A stretch of 64,000 bases of DNA, from positions 230,767,005-230,831,004 of the forward strand of contig CM077034.1 in the NCBI GenBank assembly GCA_039090855.1, given 5' to 3'. Made by a program: the position numbers and the translations under genes. Origin of the DNA: Macrothele yani (Eukaryota; Arthropoda; Arachnida; Araneae; Macrothelidae). Positions 42,840 through 53,153 of this stretch are shown piece after piece (position 1 is the first letter of the stretch; the number at the start of each line of letters is the position of its first letter). The notes below the pieces were generated by a model. It was not told the origin of the DNA. It was given only the letters and a program-made list of their open reading frames with translations, and ran no database searches.

Positions 42840-44790
42840 TTCTTAAAATCCAGTTTCACTAAACATGAATGCCGGTTGCTTCGACTAGCGAATCCTGTGA
42901 TGGTTAAATTCAAATTGATCGGAAACTTGAAACTTGGTCGTTCTGGGTGGTGTAGTGGTTAACATAACCGGGCGCTATCTGGGAGACGCGGGTTCGAGTT
43001 CCGCTCCAGGACGATTAAAATTTTCAAGTTTTCGTATATTATCTGACTTACCATCCTTGTCACATTTACGCCAAAAATCGGATTGTCATCTTCAAAATTT
43101 GTATTATATGGCGTAATCCCGTATTTCTTTCATGATTTATCTGCTTCTCCGGGCAAACACGGGATAAGATTCTTAACCTCCAGATTCGCTAAACATGAAT
43201 GCCGGTTGCTTCGACTAGCGAATCCTGTGATGGTTAAATTCAAATTGATCGGAAACTTGAAACTTGGTCGTTCTGGGTGGTGTAGTGGTTAACATAACCG
43301 GGCGCTATCTGGGAGACGCGGGTTCGAGTCCCGCTCCAGGACGATGAAAAAAACTTTCAAGTTTTCGGATATTATCTGACTTACCATCCTTGTCACATTT
43401 ACGCCAAAAATCTGATTGTCATCTTCAAAATTTGTATTATATGGCGTAATCCCGTATTTCTTTCATGATTTATCTGCTTCTCCGGGCAAACACGGGATAA
43501 GATTCTTAACCTCCAGATTCGCTAAACATGAATGCCGGTTGCTTCGACTAGCGAATCCTGTGATGGTTAAATTCAAATTGATCGGAAACTTGAAACTTGG
43601 TCGTTCTGGGTGGTGTAGTGGTTAACATAACCGGGCGCTATCTGGGAGACGCGGGTTCGAGTTCCGCTCCAGGACGATTAAAATTTCCAAGTTTTCGTAT
43701 ATTATCTGACTTACCATCCTTGTCACATTTACGCCAAAAATCGGATTGTCATCTTCAAAATTTGTATTATATGGCGTAATCCCGTATTTCTTTCATGATT
43801 TATCTGCTTCTCCGGGCAAACACGGGATAAGATTCTTAACCTCCAGATTCGCTAAACATGAATGCCGGTTGCTTCGACTAGCGAATCCTGTGATGGTTAA
43901 ATTCAAATTGATCGGAAACTTGAAACTTGGTCGTTCTGGGTGGTGTAGTGGTTAACATAACCGGGCGCTATCTGGGAGACGCGGGTTCGAGTTCCGCTCC
44001 AGGACGATTAAAATTTTCAAGTTTTCGTATATTATCTGACTTACCATCCTTGTCACATTTACGCCAAAAATCGGATTGTCATCTTCAAAATTTGTATTAT
44101 ATGGCGTAATCCCGTATTTCTTTCATGATTTATCTGCTTCTCCGGGCAAACACGGGATAAGATTCTTAACCTCCAGATTCGCTAAACATGAATGCCGGTT
44201 GCTTCGACTAGCGAATCCTGTGATGGTTAAATTCAAATTGATCGGAAACTTGAAACTTGGTCGTTCTGGGTGGTGTAGTGGTTAACATAACCGGGCGCTA
44301 TCTGGGAGACGCGGGTTCGAGTTCCGCTCCAGGACGATTAAAATTTCCAAGTTTTCGTATATTATCTGACTTACCATCCTTGTCACATTTACGCCAAAAA
44401 TCGGATTGTCATCTTCAAAATTTGTATTATATGGCGTAATCCCGTATTTCTTTCATGATTTATCTGCTTCTCCGGGCAAACACGGGATAAGATTCTTAAC
44501 CTCCAGATTCGCTAAACATGAATGCCGGTTGCTTCGACTAGCGAATCCTGTGATGGTTAAATTCAAATTGATCGGAAACTTGAAACTTGGTCGTTCTGGG
44601 TGGTGTAGTGGTTAACATAACCGGGCGCTATCTGGGAGACGCGGGTTCGAGTCCCGCTCCAGGACGATGAAAAAAACTTTCAAGTTTTCGGATATTATCT
44701 GACTTGCCATCCTTGTCACATTTACGCCAAAAATCTGATTGTCATCTTCAAAATTTGTATTATATGGCGTAATCCCGTATTTCTTTCAAG
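42840..44790 (+). repeat. 330-bp tandem array with a tRNA-Glu-like sequence per unit (6 units)
   Basis: The units are 330 bp (one 333) and run: GATTCGCTAAACATGAATGC, GATGGTTAAATTCAAATTGA, a tRNA-like segment, then TATTATCTGACTTACCATCC, GATTGTCATCTTCAAAATTT and GGCGTAATCCCGTATTTCTT. Two unit subtypes alternate (ATTAAAATTTCC/TTTTC versus ATGAAAAAAACTTTC after the tRNA-like part). The first unit is truncated by the RTE copy. The last ends about 30 bp before the acceptor of the exon at 44824. Confidence 0.93.
42940..43012 (+). other. tRNA-Glu-like sequence; also 43270-43342, 43603-43675, 43933-44005, 44263-44335, 44593-44665
   Basis: A 73-nt cloverleaf: acceptor GTTCTGG with CCAGGAC (seven pairs, one wobble), the eukaryotic tRNA-Glu-type D arm GGTGTAGTGGTTAACATA, T arm GCGGG-TTCGAGT-CCCGC, and A and B boxes intact. 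The anticodon stem is weaker (CCGG/CTGG). The loop GCGCTAT would give GCT rather than a Glu anticodon, and position 33 is C. The six copies are almost identical. They may still bind RNA polymerase III factors, but are unlikely to be decoding tRNAs. Flanking CGGAAACTTGAAACTT and AACTTTCAAGTTTTCG form a further stem around the cloverleaf. Confidence 0.6.
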
Positions 44791-44823
44791 ATTTCATAAC
44801 ATAAGCATGTTTTTCTCTAACAG

Positions 44824-44966
44824 GCATTACTTCATCTATACTTCAAATCAAGCCATTCATTCTGATGAGCAGGTTGACATTCATGACTTACTTGGTTCAA
44901 GGACCTGTGATATGGACAAGATATGGTTCTATGAAGGAACGCTTATTTTGCAGTCATTTCAACATG
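44824..44966 (+). CDS. exon of NRF-6-like membrane acyltransferase gene (third in window)
   Basis: Acceptor TTTTTCTCTAACAG, donor AACATG|GTAAGC, 143 bp. The first two bases complete the Gly codon begun at 29500. Then ITSSILQIKPFILMSRLTFM followed by TYLVQGPVIWTRYGSM. This corresponds to the family block (W)xPFxPLSRLTYxxYLxHxxV, the most diagnostic C-terminal motif of NRF-6-like proteins. Here it reads LMSRLTFMTYLVQGP, so the usual His is Gln. The exon ends in phase 0, agreeing with the exon at 57743. It directly follows the 330-bp array. Confidence 0.83.
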
Positions 44967-46462
44967 GTAAGCTGCACACATTTCTGCGCTAAACTGAACT
45001 TCACGACAGAGCTGTTAAATTTCTGTGCTTTTTTTTTTTTTTTTTTTTTTATTTGGTCGGAGGTTTAACGACCACCGTGAGCTTCAACAATTTTTTATTT
45101 GGAGCAAACATGGACAGGAAGATACAGATGGCCTGTGCTTAACAGTTACCAAAAGATAAACAATTAGATGACCTATTTACAATGACAATGAGATATTTAC
45201 ATTATGTGGATGCACTATATACAATGTAAGCAAATTCATAACACTGACAATACTGGACTGAAGGGTTGACTTACTCTATGTACAACATATGTTCTCAATG
45301 TGCATCAGCAGAGTGCCATCTCTAATAGGTGAACACCAGTACAAGGTATAACTATAAATTTTACAGTGCAAAAACAAACATGTATATCTTGAGCAATCTT
45401 GAAAAAAGAAGAAAAGAGCAGAAAGTTTATACTTTTCAGTATCTGAAAGATAAGCGAATAAATGATCTATCCACAATGATGGTGTGAACTCTATACAAAT
45501 TGAATGCAATATCTCTCTTGTGAAACGCTGTCAAATTGCAAAAAGAACTATTACTTAGGCTTAAACAAGTGCCTTAATCACAGTACTATAGATTAACTTG
45601 TAATGAACAACAACATATGTACACAACATGCAACGGCATAGGGAAGACACTAATAAGGAATAACAATTCCATGGTACAACTGTAAATTTCACAGTGCAAA
45701 GAGTAAAGTATATTAGTACAAACAGAACTTGCGTTTTACAGAGAATTTATACTTCGGGTACAATACAAATAATGAAAATATGAAACTGACTCTTTGTACA
45801 GCAAATATGCAACACAGCGCATAACATTATCTAATAGACTGATTATTTCCTGTTAGGCACATGTGACATGAGAAAAACCACACTGTTGTAACATTAACAT
45901 ATAATTGAAATACTATCAAAACGTTTGCTCCGCACCATGAGCATAAAACTTAGGACATGTAATCCTGACCCAACACGCAAAATGTGCCAAACAGAAATTT
46001 TACAGTGCAATTAGGAAAGTACATTAGTATATACAAAACTGAGCTTTTGTCATAGCAACTATACTTCAGGTACAGTACAAATAACCGAATGATGAACAAT
46101 TATTCTTTGCACTACAAAAGTGCTAAACCTTGCAGAACATGGTGTAATCGACTGATCATATCCCTTTATGTACATGTAACATGATCAGAAACCACACTGT
46201 GCAAAATCAATAATACAATTTAAACACTATCAAACAGTTGCTTAGCACCGTGAGCAAAAACCATATACTATAAAGCTCGGCAGACATAAGGAAAGTGCCG
46301 AAAAAGAAAACAAAAAAACTTTAAACTTATTCTAAGTGCCTGTGGTATAACAAGAAACTCACCTACAGGACCTTGTTGGTGAGAAACATGCAAACGTGCA
46401 GTAACATTAACAAGCAATGATGACAAGGGCACCTAAGAACACGATAATCACAAAACTATACT

Positions 46463-49400
46463 TCAATTAGTCCAAACAATTTCACAGAAGTCAGAACAAA
46501 GTCTAAGGTCTTCTGATAGACCAGAAAACCAGTGACGAAAAGGTGACCACACTGACATAAAGTGTGGGATTCGATTCGCTGCCTTAGCAACAGTGAAAGC
46601 AAGCCTCAAGCGTGAAGTCAGTCTGTTCCGGAACTGACTGCACATCGCAGCTCCCGCCTGAAAGATTATAAGCTGTATAGGGGTAGAACGAAGCTGTTGA
46701 TAGTAGCAAAAAATCACATGTTTTGCTAATATGAAAACATAAGCACATGACTCTGATATAGGAATAGGCAGAGTACTGGAACTGAGTAGCGTGCTATAGG
46801 CTGAGAAAGAGAGATCAGTAGTACTAAGGCACTGTGCAGTAGTGAAGGTCAGATGTAACAAGGGAAGAAGCACTGTGCAATGTTGATATACATGATCTAC
46901 ATCCGCAATCGTAGAGCAAAACATGCAGTTAGGCGAATCAACAAGCGTCATCCTGAATAATTTGGTAGGAACTGGTAACCGCCGATGAAGAAACAACCAT
47001 TGGATGTTTCTTTCTGCTGGAACAGATAGTGGCGAATTAGACATGGACCACACTTGTGAAAGGGCGACATTTGGAACATCTGGAATCATCAATGGTGTAG
47101 CATACAGTGGATCAATGAGACAACGGTAAAGAGACGAGACAGAAAAACTGGAGAGAGGAAGTGATGAGCCTCGAACGGAAAGGAAAAAGGGAAGAAGAAG
47201 AGAGGCAGAGGGAACAAGAGTTAACCCAGCTTCAGAGGCAAGGTTAGGAAAGAGGGTAATGATTGAAGAACGGAAGGAATCATACAGCGAAAGAGAGGAA
47301 GAGGTAGGGGAGATGTGGGGGGACAGATCAGAGAAGGGTTTCCAAGAAAGATCTGGAGAAATTAGATCCTGAACAGATACTATTCCGGCGGGGAGCCAGG
47401 AAAGGTCAGTAAAGTAGGGAGCACTAGGGGGATGAAGGATGGAAGAAAAGAACAGGGGCTCAGCTAATAGTTCAGTGGTGGAAGCCGGTAGAGCACGGAA
47501 GAGGGGTAGAGAACGGAGAAAGGAAAGGACCTCTTTGTAGAAAGGGGAAAGTTTAGAATGAAAAAAAGGAGATTGATCCATTAGAAGATACGTGATGAAA
47601 GTGATTCGGGGATTCCTAGGCGATATCATGACATCTCTAACGAGCGTAACTGGCGACTCTGGTGCACTTAGTAGCCGCAGGAAAGAAACCACTTTATGTG
47701 CTTTATAGTAGGTGCGAACTTCCAGCAGTGAAATACCTCCATCAGTGACTCGACGACAGAGAGTGGAGACCTGGATCCAATGGTACCTGTTCCATATTAT
47801 CGTTGAGATGATTCGAGTGATTTCATTGAAGTGATAAATGGGCATACGTTCTTCTGACCATGCATATAGGCATGGTGAAAGAATATAAGTCTGAGCTATT
47901 CTAGCTCTTGAGAAGTAAGAAGTACAAAACTGGGAACCTCGCCAGAAGGCAGCAGTTCGAGCAAGGCGTGTTCTGAGAGCATTCCATGTTTCATTTTGAG
48001 CAGAAAGACGGACTCCGAGATGGACCCCAAGGAATTTCTGGGATGAAGCAGTCCATGAGGCGCCCCACGGGGTGTCAGTCCTAGAGGCCCACGCTCCGCT
48101 CCATAGACCTGCACTCTTGGATGTATTAAGTGATGCAGCTGAACATGAAGAATATTGATCGTAAATCTGGAGCAAGATGTCGAATTGAGCGTCTGTCCGT
48201 ACACAAAAGGTCGCGTCATCAGCATATGCAGAGTATGTCACAGAAAAGTGCCTAGTACTCGCAGTAGGCGGTGGCAGTGCATCTATAAAGACTCGATGGA
48301 CAGACCGAAGAAACGGCTCAAAAGCAATGGCAAAGAGCTGCCCAGAAAGTGGGCAACCCTGCCGAATGCCTCGCCGAAAAGGAATAGGTGCAGTCAAGAA
48401 GGCGGCCGTCTTGACATGGAAAGCAGCGTCCTGATAAAGGGCAAGAATAGAGGTAACAAAAGCAAAAGGAAAGCCGAAAGCAATAAGAACAGCAGAAAGA
48501 TACGAATGTGAGATATTGTCGAAAGCAGCTCTTTGGTCAAGATTAAAGAGGGCAAGTGGTTCAGAGTTAGTACGAGCCAGATGTAGGTGATCTCGAAGGA
48601 GATTGAGATTAGAAGTGATGGACCGACCAGGAACCGTGTAGGTCTGGTCGGGAGAAAGAAGAAATGGAAGAACTTGGTTGAGTCGACTGGAAAGTAGTTT
48701 AATGAAGAGTTTATAGTCAATGTTTAGTAGCGAGATAGGGCGCCAGTTTCCCAAGTCAAGCAGATCGCCTTTCTTGGGGAATAACACCATATGAGCCTCT
48801 GTGAAACCCCTCGGAAGAGAAGAGGAAGAAAGAGCAGCATTGAAAGCGGCGAGAAGAAATGGAAGCAACGAAAGGAGAAAAGTACGGTAGAAAAGGAGCG
48901 GAAGGCCATCTGGAACTGGGACAGCACGGGAATTTAGAGAGGCAAGAATGGTCCGAAGTTCAGTCTGCGAAATAGGTTGTAAAAGGGAATCAGAGAGATT
49001 GGAAGGAACTTGGGGAAGAGCAAAGAATAAAGTAGCAGAAGCAGAAACAGAAGGCTGAGGAGTTTCACTGTATTTGATAGTAAAATATCGACGAACCTGA
49101 GAGCAAACTGCATCCGGATCAGAAATGATTTCACCATCAGGCCGCCGAAGTAGTCGAAGCTGATGCGACGAGCGGCGTTTTTCTTCTAGCGTGGATAGAA
49201 ACTCAAAGGAGCAGTCCTCTGGTGATAGATGTTGTAAACGGAGACGAAGAATTACCTGACGTGCACGAGGCTCAAGAAGTGCTCTAAGATCCGCTTGGTA
49301 AGCTGTATACATGGGATGACTCGCACCAAGCTGTAACAGGATGTTTCGGAGATTTTGCTCTTCCATGGAGCGCTTCGTGCCTTCGGAGAAGGAATGACGT

Positions 49401-50398
49401 CTGAGAAGATAAATTAGGTAAGATTTTACCTCGAGCCAGTAATTGATGGCACAAGGTGCAGTGGACAGGCCCTCTCGCATATGATCAAGAAGATCTCTGA
49501 TCTCGGTGCATATATTCTCATCAGCTAGGAGAGAAGTGTCTAGTGTCCATGACCGAGACCTAACATGCAGACGAGATGAAGACTTACAGGAGATAGTGAT
49601 GGCACAATGATCCGATGAAGCTGTAGGAGAGTGCATACAATCCGTTGTAATGGGCAATAACGGAGCAGAAGCGTAAAATCGATCCAGCCTGGCAGAAAGA
49701 GAGGAGGATGCAGATGCAGCTCTCCAGGTATGTGAAATGGATGTCGGATGCAATCGTCGGAACACGTCATGTAAATCAAAATCAGACACTAATGATCGCA
49801 ATTGCTCCACAAGACGTGAACGATGTTCAATCCTCGAAGGAGCGCGATCGAGCTCTGGTTGATGTGTACAGTTAAAGTCTCCTCCAACGAGCACATGATC
49901 TGATGGTAATGCTGACTGAAGTGCAGTGCGGAGCGACGAAAATAACAACGTTAGATGTGTAGATGAACATGGAATATATATGTTGAAAACTAAATATCGT
50001 TGTCCATCTAGGACGAAAGTGAGTCGCTGCAATAAATCTCGGCACAGGTTATGAACTTTAGCAGAGGAGAGTGCTTGACGAAATCTATTACGTACACCAA
50101 TCGCTAAACCTCCACGAAGAGAGAGCCTATATGAGTGATGAAATTGATAGTCCCATCTCCTCCAGCGATGGAAGGGTGAAGTGGAGAGACAATTTGTCTC
50201 TTGCAAAAGTAGGAGATCTGCTTTGAGGTGGCGGACGTCTTCATACGCTAAAGCATTAGCCAAAGGGATACACATACCCCTACTATTCAGTGAGACTGTC
50301 TTGAACAGAATAGTCTGATGATGGTTGGAGGATGTTGTCGGCTGCGTTCTGCAACTTGGCCAGACGGCTACGGAACTTCTTTGCCCAGTAGGGACCAC
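46463..50398 (-). CDS. LINE ORF2: apurinic-type endonuclease and reverse transcriptase, intact 1311 codons
   Basis: This enzyme nicks target DNA and reverse-transcribes the element RNA at the nick. Endonuclease motifs: TVSLNSRGM (~35-42), LLLQETNC (~63-70), VGGDFNCTHQ (~171-180), SSDHCAI (~261-267). RT motifs: FPKKGDLLDLGNWRPISLLN (~540-559), DQTYTVPGRSI (~584-594), LFNLDQRAAFDNIS (~617-630), RRGIRQGCPLSGQLF (~675-689), AYADDATF with the catalytic Asp pair (~724-731). Near the C-terminus, CMFCSTIADVDHVYQHC is a Cys/His cluster usual in L1/Tx1-group elements. The frame is uninterrupted, so this copy may be competent. The 'KGD...NWRPISLLN.DYK' wording favours the Tx1/L1 side over R1, Jockey or RTE. 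Confidence 0.93.
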   Translation of the reverse strand: MVPTGQRSSVAVWPSCRTQPTTSSNHHQTILFKTVSLNSRGMCIPLANALAYEDVRHLKADLLLLQETNCLSTSPFHRWRRWDYQFHHSYRLSLRGGLAIGVRNRFRQALSSAKVHNLCRDLLQRLTFVLDGQRYLVFNIYIPCSSTHLTLLFSSLRTALQSALPSDHVLVGGDFNCTHQPELDRAPSRIEHRSRLVEQLRSLVSDFDLHDVFRRLHPTSISHTWRAASASSSLSARLDRFYASAPLLPITTDCMHSPTASSDHCAITISCKSSSRLHVRSRSWTLDTSLLADENICTEIRDLLDHMREGLSTAPCAINYWLEVKSYLIYLLRRHSFSEGTKRSMEEQNLRNILLQLGASHPMYTAYQADLRALLEPRARQVILRLRLQHLSPEDCSFEFLSTLEEKRRSSHQLRLLRRPDGEIISDPDAVCSQVRRYFTIKYSETPQPSVSASATLFFALPQVPSNLSDSLLQPISQTELRTILASLNSRAVPVPDGLPLLFYRTFLLSLLPFLLAAFNAALSSSSLPRGFTEAHMVLFPKKGDLLDLGNWRPISLLNIDYKLFIKLLSSRLNQVLPFLLSPDQTYTVPGRSITSNLNLLRDHLHLARTNSEPLALFNLDQRAAFDNISHSYLSAVLIAFGFPFAFVTSILALYQDAAFHVKTAAFLTAPIPFRRGIRQGCPLSGQLFAIAFEPFLRSVHRVFIDALPPPTASTRHFSVTYSAYADDATFCVRTDAQFDILLQIYDQYSSCSAASLNTSKSAGLWSGAWASRTDTPWGASWTASSQKFLGVHLGVRLSAQNETWNALRTRLARTAAFWRGSQFCTSYFSRARIAQTYILSPCLYAWSEERMPIYHFNEITRIISTIIWNRYHWIQVSTLCRRVTDGGISLLEVRTYYKAHKVVSFLRLLSAPESPVTLVRDVMISPRNPRITFITYLLMDQSPFFHSKLSPFYKEVLSFLRSLPLFRALPASTTELLAEPLFFSSILHPPSAPYFTDLSWLPAGIVSVQDLISPDLSWKPFSDLSPHISPTSSSLSLYDSFRSSIITLFPNLASEAGLTLVPSASLLLPFFLSVRGSSLPLSSFSVSSLYRCLIDPLYATPLMIPDVPNVALSQVWSMSNSPLSVPAERNIQWLFLHRRLPVPTKLFRMTLVDSPNCMFCSTIADVDHVYQHCTVLLPLLHLTFTTAQCLSTTDLSFSAYSTLLSSSTLPIPISESCAYVFILAKHVIFCYYQQLRSTPIQLIIFQAGAAMCSQFRNRLTSRLRLAFTVAKAANRIPHFMSVWSPFRHWFSGLSEDLRLCSDFCEIVWTN

Positions 50399-50452
50399 CC
50401 AGATCTCTGCCCGGAACGGTGCGTAAATGAGAACGTATTGCCAACATTTGAT

Positions 50453-52102
50453 TCATGGTGTCAGACAGACAGTGGGAGTAACCTTCCAAAAATTGCGAGA
50501 CAGCTTGTCTCTACGGGGACTTATTAGAAACGCATACACCTTCTCCCCAGACACAGGTGTCTGTGGAAGAGAGGATGCCTCTAGAATATGTAAAAAGTTT
50601 TCACAGGAGATCGGAATAATTGTTCCATCATCTGTATCAGATTCCATAGAGCCTTCAGACGTGAGCATCTGACTACTAGAAGGATCACGTCCTGCCCTAA
50701 GGGTGGTTGTCATTCTAAACTTCTTATTCTGAGAGCGTGAAGTTCTACGTCGCTTCGCCCGTCCACGACTTTGTGCTGTTACCGGAATTGGAACTTCCGG
50801 CAATTTAAAAGGAACTGAAGAAACAACCTCAACGGTCGGTGTGGCAGTATGGCGAGAATCGTCATCAACCATCTCTATAGGAGACTTGGGATTAACAATT
50901 GATGCCTCTTTCGACTGAAGAGATGATGGAGGAGCCAATGCATCACCCGAGGTCGAGGGTTTACCCGTAGACGTCGGCTGACCAAAGGCTGTCTCACTAC
51001 ATCTGGTAGACGTCGGCTGACCAACGGCTGTCTCACTACTTATGGTAGACGTCGGTTGACCAACGGCTGTATCACTACTTCTGGTAGACGTTGGTTGACC
51101 AACGGTTGTCTCACTACTTTTTGCAGACGTCGGTTGACCAACTGCTGCATCACTACTTTTTGAGGAAGTCTGCTGTTGCTGGTCTTTAGCACCAGAAGAG
51201 GAAGCCGATTGACGTGACAAAGAGGAAGAAGGTCGTGCTGTTGACTTGGAAAGAGTGTTCGCATTATGAGGGCATAGAGCGCAGGGATGTCCCGTGCCTT
51301 TACAATTCGGACAGACGGAGCCTACTGTGATGAATATCTCTCTAATGTGCGTGCAACAGCGTACACGTAAAGTGGGTGGAATACGCAGCATGTGCTCCTC
51401 TGAAGGGAAGACCACACGAACATTGCGGCGAAACCCGAGTAGGTATCTGTCTTCTGGCACCTCTGGAAACGAAGAGTAGGTAGTTACACCTCCAATGATC
51501 CGGCCATAAGGAAGAAGAGCGGCAATCAAGAGATCATCTGAAACCTCAGGTGGAACTGGTGAGAAACTTACAGCAACGGAACTCTGTGAAACAGGTTCGG
51601 CATGGATGTGACGATCACCAATTGAGATGCCCTTGGTCAGTACATGTAGGAAATGGGCAGGAGTAGAGAAGTAAACAACTACTTTGTAAGGCTTCCTGCC
51701 CACATGAGTTATAGCTGATGCAGGAACAATCTCTCGAAGAGCAGCAGTATATGCAGTAAGTTTTGTATTTCTCAGGCTCGGAAATACAACACCATTCTCC
51801 ATAGTTTGAAGGAATTTCAGCCCAGAAGGGGTATCTTCTTTAAGGACAACCTCAATGACTTCAGCATTATGCGTCATCTCATATTGTCCAGGAGAAAAAG
51901 AAGACTGGGAAGGTCCCGACTTAGATGCGGTTACGTCAGCATATGAGAGGGTAGTTGTACGTTGCTTTGGAGATGATTCCGGCATGGAGTGCGAAACATC
52001 CATGACGTCATCATTAGCTTTCAGAGAAGACATCGTATCGCCGCTGGGAGACTTGGAAGAAGAGGCGATATCCGATGGTAAGGCAGCAACAGAAGGCTGC
52101 AA
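50453..52102 (-). CDS. LINE ORF1: zinc-knuckle nucleic-acid-binding protein
   Basis: 549 open codons. Its core (~90-270) resembles the RRM-like/gag domain of LINE ORF1 proteins and ends in a CCHC zinc knuckle, CPNCKGTGHPCALC. Ser/Thr/Gln-rich sequence follows, with a 13-residue repeat (SSETAVGQPTSTR and variants, five times, 39-bp DNA period around 51000-51170), and then a basic segment RGRAKRRRTSRSQNKKFR. An upstream ATG at 52222 is in the same frame (MAASGENDVLTLATG) but meets a TAG after 38 codons (52108-52106). The usable start is therefore either a TTG/ATG downstream (first ATG 52033) or this copy has a nonsense mutation. ORF1 ends 54 bp before ORF2 opens. Confidence 0.85.
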   Translation of the reverse strand: MQPSVAALPSDIASSSKSPSGDTMSSLKANDDVMDVSHSMPESSPKQRTTTLSYADVTASKSGPSQSSFSPGQYEMTHNAEVIEVVLKEDTPSGLKFLQTMENGVVFPSLRNTKLTAYTAALREIVPASAITHVGRKPYKVVVYFSTPAHFLHVLTKGISIGDRHIHAEPVSQSSVAVSFSPVPPEVSDDLLIAALLPYGRIIGGVTTYSSFPEVPEDRYLLGFRRNVRVVFPSEEHMLRIPPTLRVRCCTHIREIFITVGSVCPNCKGTGHPCALCPHNANTLSKSTARPSSSLSRQSASSSGAKDQQQQTSSKSSDAAVGQPTSAKSSETTVGQPTSTRSSDTAVGQPTSTISSETAVGQPTSTRCSETAFGQPTSTGKPSTSGDALAPPSSLQSKEASIVNPKSPIEMVDDDSRHTATPTVEVVSSVPFKLPEVPIPVTAQSRGRAKRRRTSRSQNKKFRMTTTLRAGRDPSSSQMLTSEGSMESDTDDGTIIPISCENFLHILEASSLPQTPVSGEKVYAFLISPRRDKLSRNFWKVTPTVCLTP

Positions 52103-52433
52103 GGACTAGTGGTTTATCGAGATTGACTCGTCATTGGTAGTAGTATTTAGAGAAGCTGTTATCGGGAGATCATCATTTCCGGTAGCAAGGGTTAGGACGT
52201 CATTCTCCCCGGAAGCCGCCATTTGCAATGGCGAGGAAAAGCTTAGCCCTTAGCCAGCTTGGCCAAGGCAGAAAAATAAGGTAAACTAATCAAAATAAGC
52301 ACTTACCAGCTCGGCAGGCATATAAAAAGAAACACGGAACCTTCACACACAACACACACACGAAATAGAACACTGACAACGAAGAAAAATAACACACCAA
52401 CGAAAACTTGAGGAGCACAGATAAACACGACTA

Positions 52434-53153
52434 ACCCACCGTGAGCAACTCAATGGGCTATAAGCAGTCGCCCGTCCCTAATTTAGGGTCACTGGTTCCA
52501 GGGAAGGGAGAGAGCCAGTGCCGTAAGACAAACACAACATCCATTGATTGATTGGAGGTTTAACGACCACCGTGAGCAACTCAATATGCTATAAGCAGTC
52601 GCCCGTCCCTAATTTAGGGTCACTGGTTCCAGGGAAGGGAGAGAGCCAGTGCCGTAAGACAAACACAACATCCATTGATTGATTGGAGGTTTAACGACCA
52701 CCGTGAGCAACTCAATGGGCTATAAGCAGTCGCCCGTCCCTAATTTAGGGTCACTGGTTCCAGGGAAGGGAGAGAGCCAGTGCCGTAAGACAAACACAAC
52801 ATCCATTCATTGATTGATTGGAGGTTTAACGACCACCGTGAGCAACTCAATGGGCTATAAGCAGTCGCCCGTCCCTAATTTAGGGTCACTGGTTCCAGGG
52901 AAGGGAGAGAGCCAGTGCCGTAAGACAAACACAACATCCATTGATTGATTGGAGGTTTAACGACCACCGTGAGCAACTCAATGGGCTATAAGCAGTCGCC
53001 CGTCCATAATTTAGGGTCACTGGTTCCAGGGAAGGGAGAGAGCCACTGCCGTAAGACAAACACAACATCCATGCCTCACCGGGATTCAAACCCGGACCCC
53101 TTTCGGACGAATGATCAGAGGCCATCGCCTTAGACCACTGCGCCACCGGGGCG
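52434..53153 (-). mobile_element. SINE family 1 with five tandem bodies, joined to the LINE 5' end
   Basis: The minus-strand tRNA-like head (53153-53075; B box GGTTTGAATCC, A box TGGCGCAGTGG) is followed by five ~131-bp bodies. Each is GATGTTGTGTTTGTCTTACG to GCTCACGGTGGTCGTTAAAC plus CTCCAATCAATC; one step is 135 bp because of an extra ATTC. The last body stops at GCTCACGGTGG and continues directly into the LINE 5' region, without the A tail. Confidence 0.85.

Larger units (their letters stand above)
45029..52433 (-). mobile_element. full-length L1/Tx1-group LINE with two long ORFs
   Basis: In the minus orientation: 5' untranslated region (52433-52223), ORF1 (52222/52102-50453), ORF2 (50398-46463), a 1.4-kb 3' untranslated region and a 22-base poly(A) tail (T run 45029-45050). 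The 3' end reads GCTCACGGTGGTCGTTAAAC CTCC, 24 nt identical to the 3' end of the family 1 SINEs. The 3' untranslated region contains a degenerate ~310-330-bp direct repeat (TTTTACAGTGCAA anchors near 45360, 45690 and 46000). The 5' end abuts a SINE without that SINE's own tail. Confidence 0.9.

Noticed and set aside
42940..44665. Cluster of functional tRNA-Glu genes
   Set aside because: The anticodon loop gives GCT with C at position 33, the anticodon stem is weak, and the copies sit in a 330-bp satellite unit. Kept as tRNA-like only.
44807..44992. Frame MFFSNRHYFIYTSNQ over the third exon
   Set aside because: The other frame (ILQIKPF...MSRLTF) matches the NRF-6 family and agrees in phase with both neighbouring exons.
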